Shown piece after piece: positions 43,130-52,645 of a stretch of 64,000 nucleotides of DNA (positions are counted from its first letter, which is position 1; each line of letters starts with the position of its first letter). The stretch covers positions 2,480,001 through 2,544,000 of the forward strand of contig NZ_CP195191.1 in the NCBI RefSeq assembly GCF_051200875.1. The letters are read 5' to 3'. The position numbers and the translations under genes were made by a program. Source of the stretch: Pseudotabrizicola sp051200875. GTDB lineage: Bacteria; Pseudomonadota; Alphaproteobacteria; Rhodobacterales; Rhodobacteraceae. Below the pieces are notes generated by a model, which was not told the DNA's origin, made no database searches, and worked only from the letters and a program-made list of their open reading frames with translations.

Positions 43130-43162
43130 AAAAGAGAAGAGCGGACCCGAAGGCCCGCTCTT
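43130..43162 (-). terminator. Terminator of porin gene 1
   Basis: On the minus strand AGAGCGGGCC-TTCG-GGTCCGCTCT is followed by TCTCTTTT. A near-copy (AGAGCGGGC-CTCGT-GCCCGCTCT) follows porin gene 2, so terminators were duplicated with the genes. Confidence 0.88.
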
Positions 43163-43184
43163 CCCTATAACCGTTTCGTTCAGA

Positions 43185-44114
43185 TTAGAACGAGAACGAC
43201 AGACCGACGTCTGCAACGGTGGTGCTTGCACCAGCGCCGACTTTGGAGTTAGCGATACCGCCAACAACCTTGGCACCGCCGCCGAGGTCGTAGGAAGCGC
43301 CAACGCCGTAGGCCTTCATGTCGCCGCCGAACACGTCGACGCCGTTCTGACGGTAGTAGGCGGTCAGGCCCAGGCCGTCCATCGAGTACGAAGCCGAAAC
43401 AGCGGTCTGCTTGTATGTAGCAGCGCCGATGTCAGCCTGGCCGTGAGCCAGCTTGAAGGTGATGCCCGAGAAGGTTGCCGAGCCGCCGATGATCACGTGG
43501 TCAACCGAGGTGCCAGCGATGTCGGTGGTTTCGTAGCCGAGGCCAACGGTGTAAGCGTCGGTCGAGTACTTAACACCAACTGCGTAGGTGTTCTGGGTCG
43601 GCAGCAGACCGGTAACCACGTTGCCGAGGTTGTACGAAACGCCAGCGCCGTCGAGACCTGGGTTGTCAGCCGAGATTGCGAACGAGATCGCGCCAGCCGA
43701 GTACTCGTAACGAGCGGCCGAGCGGCGCTTGTTCGAGAGGTACAGGTTTTCGTTCATGTCGCCGAGGCCGGTGAGGCCAACGCCGTCAACGTGCGGAACT
43801 GCGAATTCAGCAGCGCCACCAACGTCACCCATGGTCAGTTTGCCGAAAGCGCCCGAAACGAACACCGAACCAGCGGTGCCAGCAGCGCCGCCACCAGCGT
43901 TGTCAGCGCGGATCGAGCCGCCGAACGACAGGCCGCCGTCGGTTTCGCCCGAAGCGGTGAACGAGATACGGATACGGCTGGTGAAAGCGAGCTCGTTAGC
44001 AGCGCCTTCGGTGTAGGTCACGCCCATACGGCCATCGCCGCCGACGGTGACTTCAGCAGCAGCGACGGTTGCGGACATTGCCAGCACGGTCGTTGCGAGA
44101 AGAAACTTTTTCAT
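43185..44114 (-). CDS. Outer-membrane porin, tandem copy 1
   Basis: A 309-residue general porin of the Rhodobacter type: signal peptide MKKFLLATTVLAMSATVAAA, then beta strands with alternating hydrophobicity, the constriction loop region around GSVFVSGAFGKLTMGDVG, and the C-terminal Phe (LSFSF) needed for BAM insertion. GAAAGGGAACAAC precedes the ATG. It is a tandem duplicate of the next gene; the N-terminal third is almost identical at DNA level while loops such as DVFGGDMKAYG against DVIPGDFKAYG differ. Confidence 0.93.
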   Translation of the reverse strand: MKKFLLATTVLAMSATVAAAEVTVGGDGRMGVTYTEGAANELAFTSRIRISFTASGETDGGLSFGGSIRADNAGGGAAGTAGSVFVSGAFGKLTMGDVGGAAEFAVPHVDGVGLTGLGDMNENLYLSNKRRSAARYEYSAGAISFAISADNPGLDGAGVSYNLGNVVTGLLPTQNTYAVGVKYSTDAYTVGLGYETTDIAGTSVDHVIIGGSATFSGITFKLAHGQADIGAATYKQTAVSASYSMDGLGLTAYYRQNGVDVFGGDMKAYGVGASYDLGGGAKVVGGIANSKVGAGASTTVADVGLSFSF

Positions 44115-44357
44115 GTTGTTCCCTTTCGTATTTCAACACATACCGCCGTCTTACTGGCGGCGACATGAGTTTGTCTAACCTGTACCTTCGGACAATTACA
44201 TATCCTTCTGCTCTTTTCCGAGCCAAAGCCCGCACCCTGTAGCTTGGATGCAACAATGCTGTCGCAGGCCCCTTATTATTCAGGGGTTACAGGACCATAT
44301 ATATAGAGTGTTCTGGGCGATTTCCGGCCGATTGCCGCGCAATCCGGGCGCAGAAAT

Positions 44358-44386
44358 GAAAAAGAGCGGGCACGAGGCCCGCTCTT
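44358..44386 (-). terminator. Terminator of porin gene 2
   Basis: Minus strand AGAGCGGGC-CTCGT-GCCCGCTCT followed by TTTTC. It separates the two porin genes, each with its own upstream region; the stretch 44115-44357 is the promoter/leader of copy 1 and carries a CCGCC/GGCGG hairpin near the ATG. Confidence 0.88.
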
Positions 44387-44410
44387 CCAAGACTGAGTCT
44401 TGCGTTCAGA

Positions 44411-45340
44411 TTAGAACGAGAACGACAGACCGACATCTGCAACGGTGGTGCTTGCTCCAGCGCCGACTTTCGAGTTGGCGATGCCGCCGACAACCGAAGC
44501 GCCGCCGCCGAGGCCATAGGACGCGCCAACACCATAGGCTTTGAAGTCGCCCGGGATCACGTCGAGGCCAGACTGCTTATAATAGGCGGTGAGGCCGAGG
44601 CCATCCATCGAGTACGACGCCGAAACAGCGGTCTGCTTGAAGGTAGCAGCGCCGATGTCAGCCTGGCCGTGGGTCAGCTTCATGGTCACGCCCGAGAAGG
44701 TGGCCGAGCCGCCGACGATGACGTGGTCAACCGAGGTGCCAGCGATATCGGTGGTTTCGTAGCCGAGGCCAACGGTGTAAGCGTCGGTCGAGTACTTAAC
44801 ACCAACTGCGTAGGTGTTCTGGGTTGCCAGAGCCGGGGTAACGAAGTCGCCGAGGTTGTACGAAACGCCAGCGCCATCGGTGCCTGGGTTGTCAGCCGAG
44901 ATTGCGAACGAGATCGCGCCAGCCGAGTACTCGTAACGAGCGGCCGAACGACGGCTGTTCGAGAGGTACAGCATTTCGTTCATGTCGCCGAGGCCGGTGA
45001 GGCCAACGCCGTCAACGTGGCCGACAGCAAAGTTGGCAGCGCCGCCAACGTCACCCATGGTCAGCTTGCCGAAAGCGCCCGAAACGAACACCGAACCAGC
45101 GGTGCCAGCAGCGCCGCCACCAGCGTTGTCAGCGCGGATCGAGCCGCCGAACGACAGGCCGCCGTCGGTTTCGCCCGAAGCGGTGAACGAGATACGGATA
45201 CGGCTGGTGAAAGCGAGCTCGTTAGCAGCGCCTTCGGTGTAGGTCACGCCCATACGGCCATCGCCGCCGACGGTGACTTCAGCAGCAGCGACGGTGGCCG
45301 ACAGGGCCAGAACGGTCGATGCGAGAAGAACTTTTTTCAT
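44411..45340 (-). CDS. Outer-membrane porin, tandem copy 2
   Basis: Also 309 residues, with signal peptide MKKVLLASTVLALSATVAAA and C-terminal LSFSF. Differences from copy 1 cluster at a few exposed positions (e.g. NFAVGHVDG against EFAVPHVDG; FVTPALATQNT against VVTGLLPTQNT; GTDGAG against GLDGAG). GAGGGAATAAAG precedes the ATG at 45340; the frame is open upstream but the signal peptide fixes the start. An AT-rich upstream region with a TTCTAAA-N7-TTTAGAA palindrome may be its control element. Confidence 0.93.
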   Translation of the reverse strand: MKKVLLASTVLALSATVAAAEVTVGGDGRMGVTYTEGAANELAFTSRIRISFTASGETDGGLSFGGSIRADNAGGGAAGTAGSVFVSGAFGKLTMGDVGGAANFAVGHVDGVGLTGLGDMNEMLYLSNSRRSAARYEYSAGAISFAISADNPGTDGAGVSYNLGDFVTPALATQNTYAVGVKYSTDAYTVGLGYETTDIAGTSVDHVIVGGSATFSGVTMKLTHGQADIGAATFKQTAVSASYSMDGLGLTAYYKQSGLDVIPGDFKAYGVGASYGLGGGASVVGGIANSKVGAGASTTVADVGLSFSF

Positions 45341-45499
45341 CTTTATTCCCTCATGGTTCGAGATTTTCGACCATGCCCCACACAACGATGCGAGGCTGGC
45401 TCCCCCCTCAATCTTCCTTGAAGAAGGCCCTTTCAAGCGAGCCAAGGAGACGGTCGCGAGATCATCAAACTGTGCGGCCTACTTGCTACATCATATTGT

Positions 45500-45520
45500 T
45501 TCTAAATACATATTTTAGAA
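45500..45520. promoter_or_regulatory. Palindrome in the porin-DUF3576 spacer
   Basis: TTCTAAA-TACATAT-TTTAGAA, a perfect 7-7-7 inverted repeat in an unusually AT-rich stretch. The 354-bp spacer (45341-45694) separates divergent genes and otherwise shows only promoter-like sequence. The palindrome is a candidate operator for the porin, the lipoprotein, or both. Confidence 0.45.
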
Positions 45521-45694
45521 TGCCCCAGACACATTCTTTTGCTTCTGAGTTAACTTTTGGAGATGCGTTTTTAGACTTTCGCCAATTTTCGCCCGAGCGG
45601 CCGCTTGCAACCGCCTTTGGACCTGCCGTCAAAAAGCCTTGGCACGCTGTAAGGGCTAGGCTAGACAGCAAAAGAATGAATTTCGGGGGTCGGG

Positions 45695-46234
45695 ATGTTC
45701 CTTCACCGCTTTACGCGCATTGCAGTCATGACCGGCGTCCTTGGCGCCCTTTCTGCCTGTGGGGGCGGTATTGGCAGCAGCAACCTGTTCAGCCGGACCG
45801 GGGTTCCGACCGACGAGCAGCTTGCGTCGAAGGAACGGGCCGATGCCCAGCGTGCAGCCTTGGCCCGCGCCAATGGCGAAGACAAACGCCGTTCGACCAT
45901 CTGGGATCTGTTCACCAACACGTCTGACCCGAACACCACGGTCGAAGTGAACAAGTATCTGTGGCAGGCCAGCCTTGAAGTGCTGAATTTCCTGCCGATT
46001 GAATCGGTTGACCCGTTCACTGGCGTTATCGTGACCGGCTACGGCACGCCCCCCGGCGGCGGTCGCGCCTATCGCGCGACGATCTATGTGCAAGACCCGG
46101 CGCTGGATGCGCGGTCGCTGCGTGTGGCCCTGCAATCGCGGGGCGGCGCTGTTCCTGCAGAGACGGCCAAAGCGATCGAAGACGCGATTCTGACTCGTGC
46201 GCGCCAGTTGCGTATCCGCGATTCGAAGCTTTGA
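45695..46234 (+). CDS. DUF3576 lipoprotein
   Basis: A 179-residue lipoprotein: signal peptide with lipobox LSAC (MTGVLGALSACGGG), so the mature chain begins at that Cys. The conserved core STIWDLFTNTSDPNTTVEVNKYLWQASLEVLNFLPIESVDPFTGVIVTGYG is that of DUF3576, which sits upstream of leuS and lptE in many alphaproteobacteria. It probably acts in outer-membrane maintenance, inferred from context. Confidence 0.9.
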   Translation: MFLHRFTRIAVMTGVLGALSACGGGIGSSNLFSRTGVPTDEQLASKERADAQRAALARANGEDKRRSTIWDLFTNTSDPNTTVEVNKYLWQASLEVLNFLPIESVDPFTGVIVTGYGTPPGGGRAYRATIYVQDPALDARSLRVALQSRGGAVPAETAKAIEDAILTRARQLRIRDSKL

Positions 46235-46382
46235 TCAGACGCTGGATGCGATTTCGCACGGCGCTTGTTACAGCGCTTCACGGAGCGGTGATCTTCGCGG
46301 AAATCTGAAACTTCGATAAAAATGGACTCGTTCCTGCTGCATACCCGGTCGATTGGCGGCCGGATTGTGGAGGAAAAGAACC

Positions 46383-46928
46383 ATGAACTTCAAAACCCTG
46401 ACCGCTGTGCTGGCACTTTCCGTTGCAACGCCTGTCTTGGCCGAAAACCCGATGGTGGGCGGTGCGGCAATGTTCGAGACAAAGAATATTGTCGAGAATG
46501 CCGTGAATTCGGCGGATCACACGACGCTGGTGGCTGCTGTCAAAGCGGCGGGTCTGGTCGACGCTTTGCAATCTGACGGTCCGTTCACCGTGTTTGCGCC
46601 AGTGAATGCCGCCTTTGCGGCGCTTCCCGCTGGAACCGTAGACACGCTGCTGAAGCCTGAAAACAAGGATATGCTGACCAAGGTGCTGACCGCCCATGTC
46701 GTTGCGGGCAAGCTTTCGGGCTCCGAGATCATGCGGAAGGCAAAGGCTTCGAAGGATGGCTATTTCCACATGCAAACCCTTTCGGGCGATGCCCTGTCGG
46801 CCACGGTGCGCGGTCGCAACCTCTATCTCGTCGATGAATCAGGGAATGCGTCGCAGGTCACGATTGGCGACGTGAACCAGTCGAACGGCGTCATTCACGT
46901 TGTGAACGCCGTACTTGTGCCGAAGTAA
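46383..46928 (+). CDS. Secreted fasciclin-domain protein
   Basis: A 181-residue protein with a signal peptide (TLTAVLALSVATPVLA) and one FAS1 domain: VAAVKAAGLVDALQSDGPFTVFAPVNAAFAALP, TKVLTAHVVAGKL and the closing SNGVIHVVNAVLVPK. FAS1 domains mediate adhesion or ligand binding. GGAGG lies 8 bp before the ATG. It is inserted between the DUF3576 gene and leuS, with its own terminator. Confidence 0.93.
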   Translation: MNFKTLTAVLALSVATPVLAENPMVGGAAMFETKNIVENAVNSADHTTLVAAVKAAGLVDALQSDGPFTVFAPVNAAFAALPAGTVDTLLKPENKDMLTKVLTAHVVAGKLSGSEIMRKAKASKDGYFHMQTLSGDALSATVRGRNLYLVDESGNASQVTIGDVNQSNGVIHVVNAVLVPK

Positions 46929-46955
46929 GGCCACCCGTCGGAACTGTTTAAGGTG

Positions 46956-46985
46956 ATGGGTCGGGATTTTCCCGGCCCATTTCTT
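46956..46985 (+). terminator. Terminator of the fasciclin gene
   Basis: ATGGGTCGGG (46956-46965) pairs with CCCGGCCCAT (46971-46980; one G-T pair), followed by TTCTTTCT. Confidence 0.8.
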
Positions 46986-47066
46986 TCTGGGCAACCGGAT
47001 CCAGCCATTGCACTGGACCTTGGCCCGCGCATCGGTGTAATTCCCCCCGGAACCCGGAGGTTACTC

Positions 47067-49697
47067 ATGTCGCGCTACGAACCCGCCCAGATCGAAACCA
47101 AATGGCAAAAAGCCTGGGATGAGGCGCAGGCCTTTCTGGCCAAGCGCGATCCGGCCAAGCCGAAGTACTATGTGCTGGAGATGTTCCCCTATCCATCGGG
47201 CCGCATCCACATGGGGCACGTCCGCAACTACACGATGGGCGATGTGGTCGCCCGCTATAAGGCCGCGCAAGGGTTTTCGGTGCTGCACCCGATGGGTTGG
47301 GACGCCTTTGGGATGCCGGCTGAAAACGCCGCGATGGAGCGAGGCGGCCATCCGAAGGACTGGACCTATGGCAACATCGCCGACATGCGCGGCCAGATGA
47401 AGCCACTGGGTCTGTCGATCGATTGGACCCGCGAATTTGCCACCTGCGACCCGGAATATTACGGCCAGCAGCAGGCGATGTTCCTCGACATGCTGGAAAA
47501 GGGTCTGGTCTATCGCAAGAACGCGGTGGTGAACTGGGACCCGGTCGACATGACCGTGCTTGCCAACGAGCAGGTGATCGACGGCAAGGGCTGGCGGTCG
47601 GGCGCGGCGGTGGAGCGGCGAGAACTGACGCAGTGGTTCTTCAAGATCTCGGATTACTCAGAGGATCTGTTGAACGCGCTGGACGGGCTGACCAACTGGC
47701 CAGAAAAAGTGCGCCTGATGCAGGCAAACTGGATTGGCAAGTCGCGCGGTCTGCAATTCGCCTTTGAAACAGTTGGCGCGCCAAAAGGCTTTGAAAAGCT
47801 AGAGGTTTACACGACCCGGCCCGATACGCTGATGGGCGCCTCTTTTGCTGCGATCAGCCCCGATCACCCGCTGGCCAAGGCGCTGGAGGCTGATCCGCAA
47901 GTGGCTGCTTTTGTCGCGGAATGCCGCAAGGGTGGCACCTCGGCTGAAGAGATTGAAAAGGCCGAGAAGGTTGGTTTTGACACCGGCATTCGCGTGCGTC
48001 ACCCGCTGGACCCGAATTGGGAACTGCCAGTCTGGATCGCCAACTTCATTCTGATGGATTACGGCACCGGCGCGATTTTCGGCTGCCCCGGCCATGACCA
48101 GCGCGACTTTGACTTTGCCACCAAATACAGCCTGCCGATCAAGGCCGTTTTTGTAGCCGAAGGCGCCGAGGATGCGGCCCTGACCGAGGCCTATGTGCCG
48201 ATGAAATCCGAGCGTGTGCGCTATGTGCGCGGCTTTGCCGGGGATGCGGTGCAGACCGGGGATGACGGTGTTGCCGCCGCAATTGCCCATGCCGAGACCA
48301 ATGGCTATGGCCAAGGCGTTACCAAATTCCGCCTGCGCGACTGGGGCATTTCCCGTCAGCGCTATTGGGGCTGCCCGATTCCCGTGGTGCATTGCGCCAC
48401 TTGCGGCGTTGTGCCGGAAAAGAAGGAAAACCTGCCGATCAAGTTGCCAGATGACGTGAGCTTTGACATTCCCGGCAACCCGCTGGACCGCCACCCGACA
48501 TGGCGTGACTGCACCTGCCCGGCCTGCGGTGCGCCTGCGCGGCGTGAAACAGATACGATGGACACCTTTGTCGATTCGTCTTGGTACTACGCCCGCTTTA
48601 CCAGCCCGCGCGCCAATACACCGACCAGCCTGCCCGATGCCGAGTACTGGATGAATGTCGATCAGTATATCGGCGGCATCGAACATGCGATTCTGCACCT
48701 GCTGTACAGCCGGTTCTTTGCGCGTGCGATGAACGAAACCGGACATCTGCCGGAAAAGAGCCGCGAGCCGTTCAATGCGCTGTTCACCCAAGGCATGGTG
48801 ACGCATGAGATTTACAAGACCACGGATGCTAATGGCCGCCCGGTCTATCACCTGCCCGAAGATGTGACGGTCTTCACCATCGCCGACCGTCGCGTCGTGG
48901 TCATGGGGAATGTCGAGCCGCCGCTGGACATGGTAGATGACGTCGATGCCTGGGTTCGCGCCCTTTCTGACGAAGGTCTGCTCGTCGAGGTCATCCCATC
49001 GGCAAAGATGTCGAAGTCGAAGAAGAACGTCGTCGATCCGATGAACATCATCGCCCAGTTTGGCGCGGATACCGCCCGCTGGTTCGTGATGTCGGACAGC
49101 CCGCCCGAGCGGGACGTGGAATGGACCAGCGCCGGGGCCGAGGCGACCTACAAGCATCTTGCCCGTGTCTGGGCGCTGTGTTCGCGCATTGGCGAAATGC
49201 CGGCCGATCATGTGGGCGAAGGCGATCAGGACTTGCGAAAGGCGACGGCCCGCGCGGTGCATGACGTGACGCAAGCGATTGAAGGTTTTGCCTTCAACAA
49301 GGCGATTGCCGGACTTTATGGCTTTACCAACACCTTGTCGAAGGCCAATGCCTCGACCCCGGTGATGAAAGAGGCGATCCGCACCTTGGCGCAACTGATG
49401 CAACCGATGGTTCCGCATATCGCCGAATCGATCTGGGCCTATCAGGGCGGCGTGGGGCTGTGCTGTCAGGCGGCCTGGCCAAAGGCCGATCCGGCGCTCT
49501 TGGTTGATGATACTGTCACGCTGCCGATCCAGATCAACGGCAAGCGGCGGGCGGAAATCAGCGTGGCAAAAGACCTGCCCGCGTCTGAGGTTGAAAAGAT
49601 CGCGCTTGCGAATGAGGATGTGGTGAAATTCCTTGCCGGACAGCCGGTGAAGAAGATCATCGTTGTTCCGGGGCGCATCATCAATGTCGTCGTTTAA
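47067..49697 (+). CDS. leuS: Leucyl-tRNA synthetase
   Basis: Class I synthetase of 876 residues. The HIGH motif is H48-M-G-H51 in PYPSGRIHMGHVRNYTMGD, the KMSKS motif lies at 647-651 (SAKMSKSKKNVVDP), and the CP1 editing domain with TRPDTLMGASF sits between. The start is fixed by the family N-terminus SRYEPAQIETKWQKAWDE and by CGGAGG upstream. Its 3' end overlaps lptE by 14 bp. Confidence 0.97.
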   Translation: MSRYEPAQIETKWQKAWDEAQAFLAKRDPAKPKYYVLEMFPYPSGRIHMGHVRNYTMGDVVARYKAAQGFSVLHPMGWDAFGMPAENAAMERGGHPKDWTYGNIADMRGQMKPLGLSIDWTREFATCDPEYYGQQQAMFLDMLEKGLVYRKNAVVNWDPVDMTVLANEQVIDGKGWRSGAAVERRELTQWFFKISDYSEDLLNALDGLTNWPEKVRLMQANWIGKSRGLQFAFETVGAPKGFEKLEVYTTRPDTLMGASFAAISPDHPLAKALEADPQVAAFVAECRKGGTSAEEIEKAEKVGFDTGIRVRHPLDPNWELPVWIANFILMDYGTGAIFGCPGHDQRDFDFATKYSLPIKAVFVAEGAEDAALTEAYVPMKSERVRYVRGFAGDAVQTGDDGVAAAIAHAETNGYGQGVTKFRLRDWGISRQRYWGCPIPVVHCATCGVVPEKKENLPIKLPDDVSFDIPGNPLDRHPTWRDCTCPACGAPARRETDTMDTFVDSSWYYARFTSPRANTPTSLPDAEYWMNVDQYIGGIEHAILHLLYSRFFARAMNETGHLPEKSREPFNALFTQGMVTHEIYKTTDANGRPVYHLPEDVTVFTIADRRVVVMGNVEPPLDMVDDVDAWVRALSDEGLLVEVIPSAKMSKSKKNVVDPMNIIAQFGADTARWFVMSDSPPERDVEWTSAGAEATYKHLARVWALCSRIGEMPADHVGEGDQDLRKATARAVHDVTQAIEGFAFNKAIAGLYGFTNTLSKANASTPVMKEAIRTLAQLMQPMVPHIAESIWAYQGGVGLCCQAAWPKADPALLVDDTVTLPIQINGKRRAEISVAKDLPASEVEKIALANEDVVKFLAGQPVKKIIVVPGRIINVVV

Positions 49698-50181
49698 CCG
49701 TCGAAGCCTGATTCTGCTGCCGCTGGCGCTGGCCGCCTGCGGCTTTTCCCCGGCCTACGCGCCGGGGAGCCCTGCGTCGAAGTTGCAGGGTTCGATCCGC
49801 GTGGCAGAACCGAGCGACAAGGCAGGATTCGATCTGGTGGAACGGCTGGAAGAGCGGTTGGGACTGCCCTCGCAGCCCCGCTATGCCTTGAATTACACGA
49901 TCAAGACACGGTCCAGTCAGGTCGGGATCACGCCCGACAATACAATTCAGCGCTTTCACCTGACCGGATCGGTCGAGTGGTCGCTGATCAGCACAGAAAC
50001 CGATGCCCGAGTCGCAGGCGGTAAAGTGGAAAACTTCGCGGCCTTTTCGGCGACCGGGTCGACCGTAGCGGGGCTTGCTGCCGAGGAAGAAGCCAGCCTT
50101 CGGCTGATGCGGATGCTGGCGGATCAGATCGTGACGCGGCTGATTGCCACTGCTGGCACTTGGGCGGAGCAGAGCCAATGA
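49684..50181 (+). CDS. lptE: LPS-assembly lipoprotein LptE
   Basis: A 165-residue lipoprotein with lipobox LAAC (LILLPLALAACGFSPAYAPG). LptE plugs the LptD barrel at the outer membrane and helps insert LPS. Its place between leuS and holA is the alphaproteobacterial (and enterobacterial) order and supports the assignment more than the weakly conserved sequence. The ATG lies inside leuS; its stop overlaps the holA start (ATGA). Confidence 0.88.
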   Translation: MSSFNRRSLILLPLALAACGFSPAYAPGSPASKLQGSIRVAEPSDKAGFDLVERLEERLGLPSQPRYALNYTIKTRSSQVGITPDNTIQRFHLTGSVEWSLISTETDARVAGGKVENFAAFSATGSTVAGLAAEEEASLRLMRMLADQIVTRLIATAGTWAEQSQ

Positions 50182-51191
50182 TCCTGAAAGGGATCGAAGC
50201 CAGCCGTTATTTTGCCAAGCCTGACCCCTCGAAAGCGGGCCTGCTGATTGCCGGGGCCGATGCCATGCGGGTGGCCTTAAAGCGGCAAGAGGTGATCGCT
50301 GCCCTGATTGGCCCGGAAGGTGAGGCCGAGATGCGGCTGACGCGGCTTCCTGCCGGGGATTTGCGCAAAGATGGGGCGGCGCTGCTGGATGGAATAAAGG
50401 CGGTGGGGTTCTTCCCCGGTCCGCGCGTGGTTTTTGTCGAGGACGCAACCGATGGTCTGACCGGGGTCATCGGGGATGCGTTGAAAGAGTGGAAGCCCGG
50501 CGATGCCACGATTGTGGTCACGGCGGGCGGTTTGACGGGCAAATCCACCCTGAAAGGCCTGTTCGACAAGGCCCCACACGCGTTTTCAGCGATTCTCTAC
50601 GACGACCCACCCTCGCGGGAGGAAATCGAAGACGCGCTGAAAAAGGCCGGGCTGGTCAGCATTGACCGCGAAGCGATGGCCGATCTGACGACCCTGGCCC
50701 GCGCGTTGGACCCCGGCGATTTCCGCCAGACCTTGGAAAAGATCGCGCTTTACAAGTTTGGCGACCCGACGCCCCTGACCCCTGCCGATGTGGCGGTGAT
50801 GGCCCCTGCCACGGTTGAGGCCGAGGTGGATGATCTGCTGAATGCTGTGGCCGACGGGCGACAGAAAGAGATTGGCCTTCTGATGCGGCGGCTGGAAGGC
50901 CAAGGCGTGACGCCGGTGACGCTGTGCATTCAGGCGATGCGGCATTTCCGGTCGCTGCACATGGCGGCGACCGATCCGGGTGGGGTGCAAGCCGGTTTGC
51001 AGAAGGCGCGCGTCTTTGGCCCCCGCCGCGATATGATGCAACGGCAAGCCAGCGCGTGGGGCGGGAGAGCCTTGGAAGGCGCCGTCACCACGCTGCTGGA
51101 CACAGACCTGACCCTGCGATCTGCCAGCCGGGCGCCGGGAATGGCCCTGATGGAACGCGCCCTGATCCGTCTGGCGATGATGCGTCGTTGA
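50178..51191 (+). CDS. holA: DNA polymerase III delta subunit
   Basis: Clamp-loader delta subunit, 337 residues, opening the sliding clamp. Recognisable are the alphaproteobacterial N-terminus GIEASRYFAKPDPSKAGLLIAGADAMRVALKR, the LSGKSTL-like GLTGKSTLKGLFDKA and C-terminal collar helices. It has no own Walker motif, as usual for delta. It starts in the lptE stop codon, which implies coupled translation. Confidence 0.93.
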   Translation: MILKGIEASRYFAKPDPSKAGLLIAGADAMRVALKRQEVIAALIGPEGEAEMRLTRLPAGDLRKDGAALLDGIKAVGFFPGPRVVFVEDATDGLTGVIGDALKEWKPGDATIVVTAGGLTGKSTLKGLFDKAPHAFSAILYDDPPSREEIEDALKKAGLVSIDREAMADLTTLARALDPGDFRQTLEKIALYKFGDPTPLTPADVAVMAPATVEAEVDDLLNAVADGRQKEIGLLMRRLEGQGVTPVTLCIQAMRHFRSLHMAATDPGGVQAGLQKARVFGPRRDMMQRQASAWGGRALEGAVTTLLDTDLTLRSASRAPGMALMERALIRLAMMRR

Positions 51192-51252
51192 TTGGGGCCT
51201 TGACCTGCGGCCTTGGGAATTGCATCCCGAAAGCACCAGACCCGAGGCCGAT

Positions 51253-51564
51253 ATGTCGCTTGATGTCATCCTGAATCAGCTGAAAAGCACCCTCCGCCGC
51301 GCAAAGGGCGTTGAGGCCTTGGCCTTTTGGGCCGGCAATGGCGAATGGACCGATGCACTGGGAGAAACGCTGGAAAATGAAGAAATCGTTTTCTACGCAG
51401 AGGGTCTGTTGATGGAAGGCACTCGCTTGGCTTGGCAACTGATTGCCGAGGATGGCGCGCCCGATCATCTGCGTCTGTATTTCTGGCAAGAGAGCCGGCC
51501 CGAATTTCCGCCGGCGCCCGAAGGGCAAACCGTTCTGGAAACTGTCGAGGCCCCTGCACCGTGA
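51253..51564 (+). CDS. Small hypothetical protein
   Basis: A 103-residue acidic protein, MSLDVILNQLKSTLRRAKGVEALAFWAGNG..., ending in a Pro/Ala-rich tail. No family recognised. ATG 51253 follows GAGG; a TTG 33 bp upstream is less likely. The stop overlaps the GTG start of the next gene (GTGA), which suggests co-expression with the HPP-CBS protein. Confidence 0.65.
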   Translation: MSLDVILNQLKSTLRRAKGVEALAFWAGNGEWTDALGETLENEEIVFYAEGLLMEGTRLAWQLIAEDGAPDHLRLYFWQESRPEFPPAPEGQTVLETVEAPAP

Positions 51565-52637
51565 CCCCTGACCGCCTGATCCGGGCGGTTTGGCGCCATA
51601 TGACCCCGGCCATGGGCGAAACATCCCGAGGGGAATTGTTGCGTGCCACATTGGGCACGGCCTTGGCCATCGCGCTGACCGACATTCTTTTGTGGACATT
51701 GCGCCATTTTACGCCCGCGCTTCCGGGCGGAACGGGCGATCCCATGCGCGAGTTGATCCTTGTTTCTCCGTTTGCGGCCACGGCCTTTCTGATCCTGACG
51801 GTGCCGAACAGCCCCTTGGCGCAACCGTGGTCGGTGATCATCGGCAATACGATTGGCTGTGCTTGCGGCGCACTTTGCGTCTGGCTATTGCCCTATCCGG
51901 TTTTGGCCGCGGCCACGGGGGTTGGGCTTTCGGTCATCGCCATGTCAGCCGTCCGCGCCCTTCACCCGCCCGGCGCGGCGATGGCGCTGAACGCGGTGCT
52001 TTTGCATTTTTCTGGGACTGAAACGGGCGTGGCCTTTGTCTTGGCCACTGTCACCGTGGGGTCGGTCTTGCTGGTGCTGTTCGGGATGGTTTTCAACCCG
52101 CTGACCGGGCGGCGCTATCCCTTCCGGCAAGCCAACGAAACCCTGCCGAAGGAAGCGATCAGCCTTGCCGCAATCCTTGAACGGTTGAAACTTTCGGCAA
52201 ATATCGGCGTCACCGACCTGTCACGCCTGATTGCGGCTGTCGAGGCTGAGGCGACGGCCCATCATCTTGGTCATATGGCCGCTGGGTCGATGATGACGGC
52301 CGCCCCCTTTACCCTGCCCCCAACGGCCACGCTTCCGGAAATCGGCGCGGCCTTCAAGGAACATCCCTTTCGGTCGATTCCCGTCACCGAGCACGGTCTT
52401 TATCTGGGCCTGTTGCGTCAATCCGCGCTGCTTGATGCCGCTGAAGACGCCAGCGCACAAAGCCTTATGCAAAAGGTCGATACGGTTGCGCCTACCGCCG
52501 AATTGCCCGAGGTCTTACCCCACCTGACCACAGGCCGCCTTCGGGTCTTGCCCGTGGTCGAGGATGGAAAGCTGGTCGGGATCATCACGCGGTCAGATCT
52601 GATCGGCGTGCTGGCGCGCGCGTTGCGCGGGGAATAG
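51561..52637 (+). CDS. HPP-domain membrane protein with C-terminal CBS pair
   Basis: A 358-residue protein: four membrane segments of the HPP family (about 25-175), including the signature SAVRALHPPGAAMALNAVL, then a soluble tail with two CBS motifs (AAGSMMTAAPFTLPPTATLPEIGAAFKEHPFRSIPVTE; RVLPVVEDGKLVGIITRSDLIGVLARAL). HPP proteins include a chloroplast nitrite transporter, and CBS pairs bind adenosine ligands, so regulated anion transport is a reasonable guess. GTG start chosen for the coupling; ATG 51600 is the alternative. Confidence 0.85.
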   Translation: MTPDRLIRAVWRHMTPAMGETSRGELLRATLGTALAIALTDILLWTLRHFTPALPGGTGDPMRELILVSPFAATAFLILTVPNSPLAQPWSVIIGNTIGCACGALCVWLLPYPVLAAATGVGLSVIAMSAVRALHPPGAAMALNAVLLHFSGTETGVAFVLATVTVGSVLLVLFGMVFNPLTGRRYPFRQANETLPKEAISLAAILERLKLSANIGVTDLSRLIAAVEAEATAHHLGHMAAGSMMTAAPFTLPPTATLPEIGAAFKEHPFRSIPVTEHGLYLGLLRQSALLDAAEDASAQSLMQKVDTVAPTAELPEVLPHLTTGRLRVLPVVEDGKLVGIITRSDLIGVLARALRGE

Positions 52638-52645
52638 CGTCGCTG

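Noticed and set aside
47799..49418. A 539-codon minus-strand frame inside leuS (and similar long frames opposite pnp and the cbbG-cbbK genes)
   Set aside because: All mirror well-identified genes and owe their length to third-position GC bias.
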